A stretch of DNA of 64,000 nt. It comes from Lactobacillus panisapium (GTDB lineage Bacteria; Bacillota; Bacilli; Lactobacillales; Lactobacillaceae). The stretch is taken from positions 1 through 64,000 of the forward strand of contig NZ_CP048268.1 of NCBI RefSeq assembly GCF_019469265.1, in the 5' to 3' direction. Positions 30,678-39,264 of the stretch are shown here, in pieces (positions within the stretch are counted from its first letter, which is position 1; each line of letters begins with the position of its first letter). The notes under the pieces are model-generated. The model had not been told where the DNA came from. It did not search any database and was given only the letters and a program-made list of their open reading frames with translations. The position numbers and the translations under genes are program-made.

Positions 30678-30772
30678 ATACTTTTGTATGATTTATACTC
30701 AGTTATAGGTAGTCATGAGAATTTAGACTTGCCACAATTTTTGCCACGCGGTTTTATTATTAAAGCTTTAAA

Positions 30773-30935
30773 AGGACTGTACAAAAAGTAGCGGGATAAT
30801 GATCAAAATATATCAGTTAACTATAATAAGCAAAAATCGAAGTAAAACTAAAAAGACTAAGTCCGATTGAATATCGGGCATTAGTCCTTGATTAAAATTT
30901 ATTAAACTGTCCTAATTTTGGGGTTCACATCAAAT
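30773..30935 (+). pseudogene. 3' remnant of an IS3-family transposase, copy 1
   Basis: Reading with frame repairs gives an orfB C-terminus of the type ISYYNKQRIK...LKRLSPIEYRALVLD, then a stop. An IS-end-like TTGGGGTTCACATCA follows at about 30920. Only the last some 40 codons and the right end survive, with one-base deletions. A second copy with the same left limit is at 34083-34245. The 546 bases from int to the toxin gene hold attR, a terminator and this remnant. Confidence 0.75.
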
Positions 30936-30994
30936 TGTTGTTTCTATCTCTTTTTTCGAATCCTTATGGAATGATGAAGTAGATTATTTGTTAG

Positions 30995-31024
30995 TTGCTA
31001 CTGATTAGTAGTAGATGTTATAAT
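30995..31024 (+). promoter_or_regulatory. Promoter and operator of the toxin-antitoxin pair
   Basis: TTGCTA (30995-31000) and TATAAT (31019-31024) are 18 bases apart. CTACT-GATT-AGTAG (30998-31011) forms an inverted repeat overlapping the -35 side of the spacer. Toxin-antitoxin operons are usually repressed by their antitoxin, and this is the natural site. Confidence 0.62.
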
Positions 31025-31052
31025 GGCTTGGAAATATACTTGGAGGTTTGTA

Positions 31053-31343
31053 ATGGAAGTTGCTGAGGCATTAGCAAGAGTAAAATTCCTTGTGAAGCAT
31101 AATCATTTTCAAATGGTTCGAAGAAGAGACAAAATGGCAATGCCAGTTTCAGTGACTTTGGCGAAAGAAATAGTTAAGCAATTGTCGATTAGTGATTTTG
31201 TTAAACATGAACGGAATAGAAGTAATCCGTTACAATTTGTCTGGGTATTTAAAACAAGCGATGGACAAGCTTATTACATTAAGTTCGTGTTTACTGAAGA
31301 TAATCAAAAAGTAGTATTTATTAGTTTCCATCTTGATTATTAA
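31053..31343 (+). CDS. MqsR-like toxin
   Basis: 96 residues from ATG 31053, which has TGGAGG 8 bases upstream; ATG 31023 overlaps the promoter -10. The RelE/MqsR-type fold is suggested by AEALARVKFLVKHN, the SDFVKHERNR segment and the C-terminal QAYYIKFVFTEDNQKVVFISFH, which matches the MqsR end (YLK-beta-hairpin-VSFK). MqsR is a ribosome-independent mRNA interferase that cuts GCU. The toxin-first gene order is that of mqsRA. The antitoxin starts 13 bases downstream. Activity is inferred. Confidence 0.75.
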   Translation: MEVAEALARVKFLVKHNHFQMVRRRDKMAMPVSVTLAKEIVKQLSISDFVKHERNRSNPLQFVWVFKTSDGQAYYIKFVFTEDNQKVVFISFHLDY

Positions 31344-31356
31344 GGGAGTGGATTAT

Positions 31357-32280
31357 ATGGCTTACCAAAAGGATTTCATGACTACTTATACCATTAATGG
31401 ACATAGTTATACAGTAAAGGCACCGGCTCTTTTTGACAGTAAAACCAATGAATTGATTCCGGATAAGGTACTAGATGATCAAGCCGCTGAAATTGCCCGT
31501 CAAAAATATCGTGACGAGATGGGCTTATTGACACCAAAAGAAATAAAACAATATCGATCTAAAGTTGGATTAACACAACGCAATTTAGCAGAATTAACCG
31601 GATTAAGTCCAAATACGATTGCTCTTTACGAAGCAGGTGCATTTCCAACAAAGGCCAATAATAGGTTGTTAAAGTCTCTCATAAAAAGTGATAATGTACT
31701 TGAACAATATATTTCTGATGAGAAGAATAAATATTCTAGTGAATTGATTGCAAAGGTTAATTCTTATTTGAACCATAGTGATCGTGTTGTAGAATCCCAA
31801 ACTGAGCAGCCTAGATTCACTGCTGTGCAGTTAGCTAATTGGTTTCGAGTTGAGAATTATTTTGAGCGAGAAAATGATTTAAATATTGATCCATTAACGC
31901 AAATGAAAGTCATTAAACTTCTCTATTTTGCGTATGGTAGATTTTTAGCTGAAACTAGAAGTAAACTGTTTTCTTCTCCTATTATTCATTTTCAATACGG
32001 TCCATTAATAACTGAAGTACATAATAAGTTTAATGGCCAGCGTGTTTTAGATATTGATAAACCAGACAAAGAGGCCATGGATGACTATAATCTGGTTTCT
32101 AAAAATGGTGAGATTGTCGATTTACTAGATAAGGTTAATAAGGATTACATTAATTATAATGCTGCTCGATTAAGTAAGCAGACTCATCGGACTGGATCAC
32201 CATGGGATTTAACTCCGGAGCGAGAGGTAATTAAAGATCAGTTGATTTTTGACTCGTTTAAACGAGGAGTAGAAGAATAA
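31357..32280 (+). CDS. YgiT-type HTH plus Panacea-domain antitoxin
   Basis: 307 residues from ATG 31357, with AAGGGAG upstream. Residues 1-110 resemble the DNA-binding half of MqsA/YgiT antitoxins (VKAPALFDSKTNELIPD, YRDEMGLLTPKEIKQYRSKVG, LTQRNLAELTGLSPNTIALYE). The zinc-binding CxxC domain of MqsA is missing. Residues 155-300 are a SocA/Panacea (DUF4065) domain: MKVIKLLYFAYGRFLAE, LFSSPIIHFQYGPLITEVHNKF. Panacea is the known all-purpose toxin-neutralising domain. It probably both represses the operon and neutralises the MqsR-like toxin. Confidence 0.85.
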   Translation: MAYQKDFMTTYTINGHSYTVKAPALFDSKTNELIPDKVLDDQAAEIARQKYRDEMGLLTPKEIKQYRSKVGLTQRNLAELTGLSPNTIALYEAGAFPTKANNRLLKSLIKSDNVLEQYISDEKNKYSSELIAKVNSYLNHSDRVVESQTEQPRFTAVQLANWFRVENYFERENDLNIDPLTQMKVIKLLYFAYGRFLAETRSKLFSSPIIHFQYGPLITEVHNKFNGQRVLDIDKPDKEAMDDYNLVSKNGEIVDLLDKVNKDYINYNAARLSKQTHRTGSPWDLTPEREVIKDQLIFDSFKRGVEE

Positions 32281-32586
32281 TTTTAAAATGCATATAGTGA
32301 AAAATATATCATTGAATTTGTGCAATAAAAGCAAATAAATTATCAAAGAGTGGGAAATTAAAATCTAAGCAGGTTTTTCATTGTCTAAAGTTAAAATGTC
32401 AAATATCATTAACTTATACTAAGTGGTGTAAAAAGGAATACCGGTATTATTTTAAGACTTCTAATAACCCAAACCTACACTTAAATGGTTGTTCAATGAT
32501 TACTTCTAAAGGATTTAAAATTTAGAGTGGAGTGATATATAATAAAGGCAAGCATTGATAAATCAATAAAAAGCTGAGAACTATTG

Positions 32587-32606
32587 TTCTTCTAGTCAGC
32601 ATAAAT
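32587..32606 (+). other. Third tRNA-Thr att remnant
   Basis: TTCTTCTAGTCAGCATAAAT is identical over 20 bases to 30590-30609, and GAAC lies upstream in both. It closes the toxin-antitoxin module. No integrase lies within this module, so the module is either a remnant or moves with another element's recombinase. Confidence 0.8.
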
Positions 32607-32617
32607 ATGCTTTGAGT

Positions 32618-32661
32618 AGTCTATTATCGAGTACTATGAATACCTTGATAATAGGCTTTTT
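32618..32661 (+). terminator. Terminator after the third att site
   Basis: AGTCTATTATCGAG pairs with CTTGATAATAGGCT (two wobbles) and a T run follows. It occupies the same place relative to the att repeat as 30631-30677 and looks like a diverged copy of it. Confidence 0.75.
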
Positions 32662-32811
32662 GCTTTCTATTTATAGTTGATGGTTATGCAAAGAAAAACT
32701 TGGGCTAACTTTACCCTTCCTGAGATATTTTTGCGGTTATTAGAGAAGTGTTTCATCACTGTCAGATTGACTGATGTGCACTTGTCGGCACACAATAGCA
32801 ACTAAGCTAGA

Positions 32812-33126
32812 TAACATTCCAGGAATGTCTTTCCGTGTTAGTCATACAGTTAAAAGAATAGTTGCAAATCTAATTGGAAATATAACTACAATCTCTATAC
32901 GAACAGCGTATGCCGAAAAAAGGATAGCTAGTGAAAAGTAGCGAAATTATTAAACTTTGATTTTCCAATTTCAAGACCTGTGCCAAGGCAATATTCAAGG
33001 ACATTATTAGCAGACATTGTTGGAAAACTTAAACTCGCAGATTATAATAAGTATTTAAATTGGGAACAATTAAGAGTAATTAGAAATATGTTAGAACAAT
33101 TATTTTCAAGCAATAAGTTGGCATAA
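32812..33126 (+). pseudogene. Decayed coding remnant
   Basis: Two readable stretches are separated by a stop and a frame change: one including FRVSHTVKRIVANL and IRTAYAEKRIAS (to about 32940), the other with RPVPRQYSRTLLADIVGKL and LNWEQLRVIRNMLEQLF ending TAA 33124-33126. Codon-like composition and the clean stop 7 bases before the next gene suggest a broken gene. The family is not recognised. The 853-base gap also holds the att copy and its terminator. Confidence 0.4.
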
Positions 33127-33133
33127 TAGTAAC

Positions 33134-34027
33134 ATGGTAATAAGCAATTTTTTATTAATTATATTTGCAATAGTGTCATCTTTATCCAGAGGAATAATCT
33201 CAGTAATTGATCGCTATCAGATGGGATACCGCCATCAAAGCTCAATTAATGTGAATTTTTTGAATAATCTTTGTAGTACTGCATTAGTAACCATATTTTT
33301 AATAGGCTTATTAAATAAGTTTCCCACGCCTAAAATAACGGGAAACTACGTTAGCAAAATTATTATTTATGGTTTGCTTGCACAGCTAGTTGCGTATGGG
33401 TACAGTTATGTTTTTAAAAAAGTAACGATAATGCAATCAATTGTCTTAAGCAAACTGACAGACTTGTTCATTCCCTTAGCCATCTGTTTAACCATGGGTT
33501 ACTTTAACAAATCATCATATTTGATCTCAATTATATCTACGATCATTGTAGTTTGTTACATTATTTTTAAGCAAAGACACAGTCAGATGAATGTGACCAC
33601 TCTGTTAAAAACATTTATGGTTATTGGTCCCCTGTTGATTGTACAAGCAGCACTATCACCACTATTAACTAAAGGTGTTATAAGGCTGGTTGATCTGGTA
33701 TATTTCACGATTGCGACGATTTATATTCGTTGTATCATTACAATTATTACTTTTTGGGTTAAGCATCATGGTTTGCGAATTAAGGGTGTAAGAATTAACA
33801 AACAGATCTTTTGGATTTATGGTGCCCGTGCAGTTTTGACAATACTAGCACAAGCGACGTATACGTTAGCAACTTCATCACCTAATTCGGGAATTGCGTG
33901 GATTTTTCTCAACATGACCAATTTATATAGTGTTATTTTTGGTAGCTTTGCATTAAAGGAAAAAATTCATGTTTCTGATGTGCTGCTGATTATTTGTATA
34001 TTTGTATTAGCGCTAATATCCAAATAA
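33134..34027 (+). CDS. EamA-like membrane transporter
   Basis: 297 residues with about ten hydrophobic helices and the two-repeat layout of DMT/EamA permeases. IAWIFLNMTNLYSVIFGSFALKEKIHVSDVLLIICIFVLALISK matches the last EamA repeat, with key piece FALKEKI. Substrate cannot be predicted. The ribosome-binding site is poor, and the gene follows a decayed reading frame, so expression is uncertain. An IS3 remnant follows 56 bases later. Confidence 0.75.
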   Translation: MVISNFLLIIFAIVSSLSRGIISVIDRYQMGYRHQSSINVNFLNNLCSTALVTIFLIGLLNKFPTPKITGNYVSKIIIYGLLAQLVAYGYSYVFKKVTIMQSIVLSKLTDLFIPLAICLTMGYFNKSSYLISIISTIIVVCYIIFKQRHSQMNVTTLLKTFMVIGPLLIVQAALSPLLTKGVIRLVDLVYFTIATIYIRCIITIITFWVKHHGLRIKGVRINKQIFWIYGARAVLTILAQATYTLATSSPNSGIAWIFLNMTNLYSVIFGSFALKEKIHVSDVLLIICIFVLALISK

Positions 34028-34082
34028 TTAAGTTTAGTGACTGCAAAGGAAGCCATACAGTTTCATTATTCAAGCTTCAAAA

Positions 34083-34245
34083 GGGCTGTACAAAAAGTAG
34101 CGGGATAATGATCAAAATGTATCAGTTACTATAATAAGCAAAGAATCAAAGTAAATTAAAAAGACTAACTCCGATTGAATATCGGGCATTAGTCCTTGGT
34201 TAAAATTTATTAAACTGTCCTAATCTTGGGGTTCACATCAATATC
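34083..34245 (+). pseudogene. 3' remnant of an IS3-family transposase, copy 2
   Basis: Same orientation and same left limit as 30773-30935, and alike over nearly the whole length; flanking similarity extends about 35 bases to the left. It ends with TTGGGGTTCACATCA (about 34228). It carries different single-base deletions, so both copies were already inactive or decayed separately. The two copies bracket the toxin-antitoxin and EamA genes. Confidence 0.75.
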
Positions 34246-34277
34246 AAATACGACTTTTTTGATTTTCTCATGTTTAT

Positions 34278-35126
34278 CTACAATGATTTATCTAGAATTT
34301 TTTTCATGTCTTTGCTAAACTCTGGCATACCCAACGAACTAATGTGATCAATTGCCATTCGAGCTTTATTTACATACTCATCCTTTTTTTCATAGTGATA
34401 ATTCACTATATTTTTAAGTATAAAAATGCAGTTTTTATAAAAAAACAGATTCGGTTTAGTAATAATTTGATCCGCTGCTTGAATAAAGAATTCTGTTTCT
34501 TTATATCTACTTTCCCTGATACACATAATTAACATGTTTATCGCTATTCCTAATATTGTTTCTTGAACATTCGAACTTCCCGAATAGCGAAATTGCGTGA
34601 TTACTCGCCGACTTATTAACAAATTGCTGTCAAGATCATAGAACGCCATCAAGTTACAATACAAATCTAATTTATTTTCGTCAAAATTAGAAATATTAAA
34701 AATTTTTTCTTTCAACTTATTTCGTTCTTTTTCATCAAAATCTTCTACGTGATTTCCAACTAAAGCGATAAGTGCATCTATAAATAGCAGCTGATCTTCT
34801 TTATCAGCTACTTCGCTATTTGCAATAACATTTTTAATATCCTTAAGCTGATCCTTATCATTATGATAAAACGCTTCATTCATTGCCTCGCCAATATCTC
34901 TGTTTTCATCATATCTTACTTTATCTTCTTGACTAAGCTTGCTAAAAAATTCCCACAGCTTAATGTTATTAGCATGCAATAATGCAATTAGATCCTCGGC
35001 TGTAATTCTGTGCTGATCTTTTTCAACTTTTGAATAATATGATGTGCTAATCGTATTACCAGCCCATTCTTTTTGAGTTTTCAATCTCTCAATTCGATAT
35101 TGCTTTAGCAATTGTCCTATTGTCAT
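34278..35126 (-). CDS. Rgg/GadR/MutR-family regulator 1
   Basis: 282 residues. The N-terminal helix-turn-helix (MTIGQLLKQYRIERLKTQKEWAG, STSYYSKVEKDQHRITAEDLIALL) is followed by an all-helical TPR-like peptide-binding domain typical of Rgg proteins, which sense short exported peptides. It is divergent from an MFS exporter and closely related over its length to the gene at 48587-49435. No candidate pheromone gene was found beside it. GAGGATCAC precedes the start on the minus strand. Confidence 0.87.
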   Translation of the reverse strand: MTIGQLLKQYRIERLKTQKEWAGNTISTSYYSKVEKDQHRITAEDLIALLHANNIKLWEFFSKLSQEDKVRYDENRDIGEAMNEAFYHNDKDQLKDIKNVIANSEVADKEDQLLFIDALIALVGNHVEDFDEKERNKLKEKIFNISNFDENKLDLYCNLMAFYDLDSNLLISRRVITQFRYSGSSNVQETILGIAINMLIMCIRESRYKETEFFIQAADQIITKPNLFFYKNCIFILKNIVNYHYEKKDEYVNKARMAIDHISSLGMPEFSKDMKKILDKSL

Positions 35127-35149
35127 TCGTGATCCTCCTTAATTTCATT

Positions 35150-35192
35150 CAAATTTGGCGTTTAACATTCAAATACGACATTTTTGCTATTC
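35150..35192. promoter_or_regulatory. Candidate Rgg-box region, divergent Rgg 1/MFS gap
   Basis: ATTCAAATTTGGCGTTT and ATTCAAATACGACATTTTT are imperfect direct repeats in the divergent gap. The core AAATACGACWTTTTT recurs next to the other Rgg gene and before pepO. Regulator binding is inferred. Confidence 0.5.
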
Positions 35193-35252
35193 CTTATTAT
35201 ACCCACGTTATAACTTAAGATATAAAATATTTAATTTAGGAGTTATCAAATT

Positions 35253-36509
35253 ATGGACATTTTTATAAAGAATAAGGATTATAGAAAATTTACAATCGCC
35301 AGTTTCTTATCTGGTGCAGGCAATATTTTGTTTTACTTAGCACTTATTACTTACGCAAGTAAATTAAGAAATTACGCCTTGGCTATTTCATTGATTTCAA
35401 TTTCAGAATCAGTACCGCAAATTTTTCAAGTTTTTAGTGGATATTTAGCTGATCGTACAAAAAACAAATTCAAGCTAATGGTTTGGTTAGCCGCCATACG
35501 CTTTGGGCTCTATCTAATTGTCGGATTACTTTTCGCTAGTGGATTTGCTGGCTGGAACCTAGTTTTAGCTGTTATTGGCATTAACCTAGTATCGGATATT
35601 GCTGGCTCATACTCTGGCGGCCTTCAAATGCCTCTAGTTGTTAACATTGTTGGAGATGATGAAGTTGCCGAAGCTGAAGGATTTGTTAGTGGGATCAACG
35701 GTATTATCAATATGATTGCACAATTCATTGGTTCTGGTTTATTACTTTTCATGTCTTATTCCAGTCTGGCAATCTTCAATGCCTTAACATTTCTAGCGGC
35801 AGGTGCCCTTTTTGCCAGTGTCGGCCGTAATTATTACAAGACTCATCCTCAAAAAGGAACTACTTCAGTTAATGAAGAGGGGTTCTTTAAAACAATTGCT
35901 TTATCATTCAAACAAGTAAAAAAGGCAAAGGGATTGTTATCAGTCGTTCTAGTAATTGCGTTATTAAATGGAGTTTTAGGGACAATTGAACCTTTAATTT
36001 CAATCGTAATCGCCGGTAATAAGTCTTCTATGGTCATTGGAACATACAGTTTTACGATTGCCCTAATAGGAGGTGTAATGACTGCTAGTATGGCACTTGG
36101 TAGTATTGTAGGCACAAAATTATTCAAGAATATGTCATTATTCACTATCGCAATTATTTCAACAGCTTTAAGTATCGCAGTTATTGGTACAATGTTTATT
36201 AAAAATATTTTCATTTGTCTGCCAATCATGGCAAGCCTTGCAATATTTATTGGTACGGCTAGCCCTAAATTAACACAGTGGCTTGTTGAAGCAGTTGACC
36301 AAAACATTTTGTCATCAACTATGGGAATGCTTAACACAATTTTAGTAGTGACTGCGCCAGTTATGACAACTATTTTTACTACAATTACTGCTTCGTTCGG
36401 TATTACTATCGCATTAACACTATTATGTGTAACTTGTTTAATTATTTTAGCAACAATAGTTGGGGTAGTCTATTCTACCAATAAAAATGTAGCTATTAAT
36501 GAAGCATAG
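35253..36509 (+). CDS. MFS transporter
   Basis: 418 residues, about twelve hydrophobic helices. AYLADRTKNKFKLM-like GYLADRTKNKFKLM near residue 65 is the MFS loop-2/3 motif. AGGAG precedes the ATG. The neighbouring Rgg gene is divergent, an arrangement seen for regulator-exporter pairs. The cargo could be a drug or a peptide; nothing in the sequence decides. Confidence 0.85.
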   Translation: MDIFIKNKDYRKFTIASFLSGAGNILFYLALITYASKLRNYALAISLISISESVPQIFQVFSGYLADRTKNKFKLMVWLAAIRFGLYLIVGLLFASGFAGWNLVLAVIGINLVSDIAGSYSGGLQMPLVVNIVGDDEVAEAEGFVSGINGIINMIAQFIGSGLLLFMSYSSLAIFNALTFLAAGALFASVGRNYYKTHPQKGTTSVNEEGFFKTIALSFKQVKKAKGLLSVVLVIALLNGVLGTIEPLISIVIAGNKSSMVIGTYSFTIALIGGVMTASMALGSIVGTKLFKNMSLFTIAIISTALSIAVIGTMFIKNIFICLPIMASLAIFIGTASPKLTQWLVEAVDQNILSSTMGMLNTILVVTAPVMTTIFTTITASFGITIALTLLCVTCLIILATIVGVVYSTNKNVAINEA

Positions 36510-36662
36510 CTATAAACAGATTTATTACATTTAACCTGTCCATAATTTATACCAAAGCAACTTATGTAATGTGCATTAAGCGAAGTTGCTACGAAACCCA
36601 GTGCTACTAGGCTAAAAACTGCAGCAAATAATTGTTTGTGAATTTAAAGTTGTATAGCAAAA

Positions 36663-36696
36663 GAGAAGACTGTTAAATCAGTCTTCCCTTTTTGTT
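36663..36696 (+). terminator. Terminator after the MFS gene
   Basis: GAAGACTG and CAGTCTTC enclose TTAAAT, then CCCTTTTT. The gap 36510-36928 also contains the fourth att remnant and no gene. Confidence 0.82.
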
Positions 36697-36800
36697 ACCT
36701 AGTAATTTCACAATTAGACCAATTGCTATATTTTTACTTTGTCTGAACTATGTGAATAGAGCGCAGGTTATAAATATTAATATTTAAAGTAATAATGACT

Positions 36801-36828
36801 GGAACCCTTATTTTTCTAGTCGGCATAA
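36801..36828 (+). other. Fourth tRNA-Thr att remnant
   Basis: TCTAGTCGGCAT (36815-36826) differs from the tRNA end by one base, and GGAACC lies upstream as in the other copies. It closes the Rgg/MFS module and opens the CPBP module. Confidence 0.72.
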
Positions 36829-36928
36829 TTGAGATTGCACACTTAAGCGTAAGAAAATTGCTTGAAAGAGGACATCATGAAAGCTATAGTAAACTGAATC
36901 AAGGTTAAATAAAGGAATAGTTAGTCAT

Positions 36929-37603
36929 ATGAAAGTTTTAAAAGACATTAAAAATAGGGTGTTATACATTTGCTTATTTGTGATATTATTCGTAATTATT
37001 CAAATACCCACAATTAGTGAAGACTTTTTTAGGGGAGAAAGTTCGAAAAATATAAATTTATTTTTACATGTTGCTATCTCATTTTTTAGTACAATAATAA
37101 TATTTTTAATCATTGATACCGTTTATCGTCGCTTGAATCCCAAGCCAATGTTTTTGAAAAATAGTATGATTAGAAACTATAGCTTTGCAGCTATCTTTGC
37201 ACTATTTTCACAAGCTTTACAATTTATTATTACACTGCTTGAAAAGGGAAATGATCAAGACTTAGAGCTATTTGCTGTTTCGAAATCAAGACTTGCACCG
37301 CTTTTAATAATTACGTTAGTTGTAATTTCGCCACTTTTAGAAGTAGTGTTATGGCAAGGAATTTTACAGGGCGGAATTTTAAAAGATCTTTCTCCCCTTT
37401 TTTCCATAATAATTACAAGTGTATTATTCGCATTTGCTCATGGTTATTCCTTTAACTATGGCACTTTAGAATTATTATGTTCAGGAATTGCATACTCTCT
37501 TTTATATTATGTTACTGATGATTTGGGGTCGGTAGTATTCTGCCACGGTCTGTCAAATTTCATTGTCTATTTAATAAACTTTGTTTTTGAACTTACTATC
37601 TAA
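36929..37603 (+). CDS. CPBP-family membrane protein (degenerate protease motif)
   Basis: 224 residues, about seven hydrophobic helices. The CPBP/Abi intramembrane-protease motifs 2 and 3 are present: FAFAH (His171) and HGLSN (206-210). Motif 1, normally EExxxR, reads LEVVLW (137-142): only one Glu and no Arg. These proteins protect lactic acid bacteria from their own bacteriocins or process prenylated peptides. The loss in motif 1 may mean a non-protease role. It stands before two genes of an unknown paralogous family. Confidence 0.75.
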   Translation: MKVLKDIKNRVLYICLFVILFVIIQIPTISEDFFRGESSKNINLFLHVAISFFSTIIIFLIIDTVYRRLNPKPMFLKNSMIRNYSFAAIFALFSQALQFIITLLEKGNDQDLELFAVSKSRLAPLLIITLVVISPLLEVVLWQGILQGGILKDLSPLFSIIITSVLFAFAHGYSFNYGTLELLCSGIAYSLLYYVTDDLGSVVFCHGLSNFIVYLINFVFELTI

Positions 37604-37711
37604 AAATCTATTTGTGATCGGGGTATTTAAAGAACGTAGCAAGCAATATTACAATCTGTTTCATTAAGTTAAGCCAAAAAGCTAGCGGAATAATAAATAA
37701 GGGACCTAAAA

Positions 37712-38317
37712 ATGATAATTGATAAAGTAAACTGGAATACATACTTGAATAAAGAAACTCTATTGGAAATTTTTTGTAATGATAAGTATCCTAATACTTT
37801 TTCTTTAGGTTATATGATTGCAAACATTGATAAATATTATATTTTTAAAACGATCGATGAAACTGGCTATCTTGATGGCTATGAATTATATCAAAAAGAT
37901 TCAATCAATAAGATAAAAAAAGATACTAATTATTGTAAAATGTTTACTTTTTATATTAATTATTTGAAAGAAAAAGATTGTTTTGACAATTTGGATTTAA
38001 AAACTGCTTACGATAAGGTACCTAAGGATAGTATTAATGGTATTTTGCAGTATTGCTTTGATCATGGCATGGTAATAACAATAACGCAGGTGGATGGAGA
38101 ATACTATGAAACTGGAAAAGTTATTTCTGTTACTAATCAAGAAATAGTATTAGATCAAAGAACATATACTGAAGACTTGGAAGAATCAGAGAATTTGGCA
38201 AAAGTAAGAAATAAAGCAATTAAAATTGACAATATTTTATCCTTAAAAATAATTACAAAAGAGACATATTTGTATCAGCGATATCTTGAGCAAAAAAATA
38301 AGAGGTTCATGCAGTGA
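37712..38317 (+). CDS. Paralogous family member A, unknown function
   Basis: 201 residues, closely related to 38314-38892 and 41161-41736. Shared features are an N-terminal NTYLNKETLLEIF, then LGYMIANIDKYYIFKTIDETGYLDGYELY in short pieces (FSLGYMI, YYIFKTI, LDGYELYQKDSI), a central DNLDLKTAYDKVPKDSI, and a C-terminal GKVIS...LDQRTY...IITKETYLYQ. The two similar halves look like Sm-like beta-barrel repeats, which is a pattern guess. No signal peptide or membrane helix is present. It overlaps the next member by 4 bases (GTGA). Confidence 0.75.
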   Translation: MIIDKVNWNTYLNKETLLEIFCNDKYPNTFSLGYMIANIDKYYIFKTIDETGYLDGYELYQKDSINKIKKDTNYCKMFTFYINYLKEKDCFDNLDLKTAYDKVPKDSINGILQYCFDHGMVITITQVDGEYYETGKVISVTNQEIVLDQRTYTEDLEESENLAKVRNKAIKIDNILSLKIITKETYLYQRYLEQKNKRFMQ

Positions 38318-38892
38318 AATTAAAAAGAAAAGATTGGGATTCATGTTTACACAAAAATGTTTTGTTAGAAATTTATTTGAAAAGCCGAAATTCTAGCTTT
38401 TTTTCTTTGGGTTACATGATTGCCAAAATAGGTAAGTTTTATATTTTTAAAACAATTACTGAATATGGTGATCTTGACGGCTATGTTTTATATAGAAAAT
38501 ACGGCATTGAAAAAATTAAAACAGCTGATAATTATACGAAGGTATTTAATAATTATATTAATTTATTACAAAATGATAATCATTTTGATAACTTAGATCT
38601 TGAAAATCTTTATAATAAAATTCCAATTGGCAGTATTAATAGTATTGTTAGATATTGTTATGATCATAACCTAGTGGTGACGATTGATGATTTTTATTGC
38701 GACTGTTTGTTGACTGGGACGATCAAATCATTTAATCGGCAAGAATTAGTCTTAGATCAAGAAGAATACTGCAAAGATTACGACGTGAATAATGATGAAA
38801 AAATAGTAACCGTCAAACTAAATAATATTTCTGGTTTTGATTTAGTAACGCAAAAGACTTATCTTTACCAGCAGTATCTCAGGCAAAAATAA
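38314..38892 (+). CDS. Paralogous family member B, unknown function
   Basis: 192 residues from GTG 38314, coupled to member A by overlap. It keeps the family pieces FSLGYMIAKIGKFYIFKT, LDGYVLYRK, FDNLDLENLYNKIP and TQKTYLYQQYL. The pair A-B looks like a tandem duplication that has diverged. After it lies a fragment of a second CPBP gene and a strong terminator. Confidence 0.75.
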   Translation: MKLKRKDWDSCLHKNVLLEIYLKSRNSSFFSLGYMIAKIGKFYIFKTITEYGDLDGYVLYRKYGIEKIKTADNYTKVFNNYINLLQNDNHFDNLDLENLYNKIPIGSINSIVRYCYDHNLVVTIDDFYCDCLLTGTIKSFNRQELVLDQEEYCKDYDVNNDEKIVTVKLNNISGFDLVTQKTYLYQQYLRQK

Positions 38893-39006
38893 ATTAAGCA
38901 TTGTGAAAGTTGGAAGGAAGCTTATCTATCCTGATTAAGAGATATCAAATTTTCATACGGTTATATTTTGGAAAAAACAACAAATCACATTCAAAAATTG
39001 CATTGA

Positions 39007-39099
39007 TTTTAATATTTATGTTAATTGTGACCTCCTCCACTTTTAGAAGTAGTGTGATGGCAACATTATTACAATCTGTTTCATTAAGTTAAGCCAAAA
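39007..39099 (+). pseudogene. Internal-deletion remnant of a second CPBP gene
   Basis: 39007-39064 matches the part of the CPBP gene around motif 1 (37303-37357). It then jumps to a 33-base stretch (39067-39099) identical to the sequence downstream of that gene (37647-37679). This shows that a CPBP-plus-family unit was duplicated and the second CPBP copy later lost by internal deletion. Confidence 0.7.
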
Positions 39100-39136
39100 G
39101 CTCAGTTAACTAGTTGTAACTGAGCTTTTGGCTTGT
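39092..39136 (+). terminator. Strong terminator after the CPBP-family module
   Basis: AGCCAAAAGCTCAGTTA (39092-39108) and TAACTGAGCTTTTGGCT (39117-39133) are a perfect 17-base stem with an 8-base loop and a T-rich tail. The left half of it also survives downstream of the CPBP gene at about 37671. Confidence 0.88.
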
Positions 39137-39264
39137 CTTTTAATTGTATTAAATCAGAAGATAAAGAATAAATGTTAAATATTGTTGACATTTTATAAAA
39201 ATAGTCTAATATATGTGACATAAAGATGTTAGATATATATGACATCATAGAAAAGGATTGATCT

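Noticed and set aside
35849..36337. 162-codon minus-strand frame inside the MFS gene
   Set aside because: Antisense shadow of the transporter; its hydrophobic pattern is a reflection of membrane-helix codons.
38910..39092. 60-codon frame after family member B
   Set aside because: It runs through the CPBP deletion remnant in the wrong frame, so it is not a gene.
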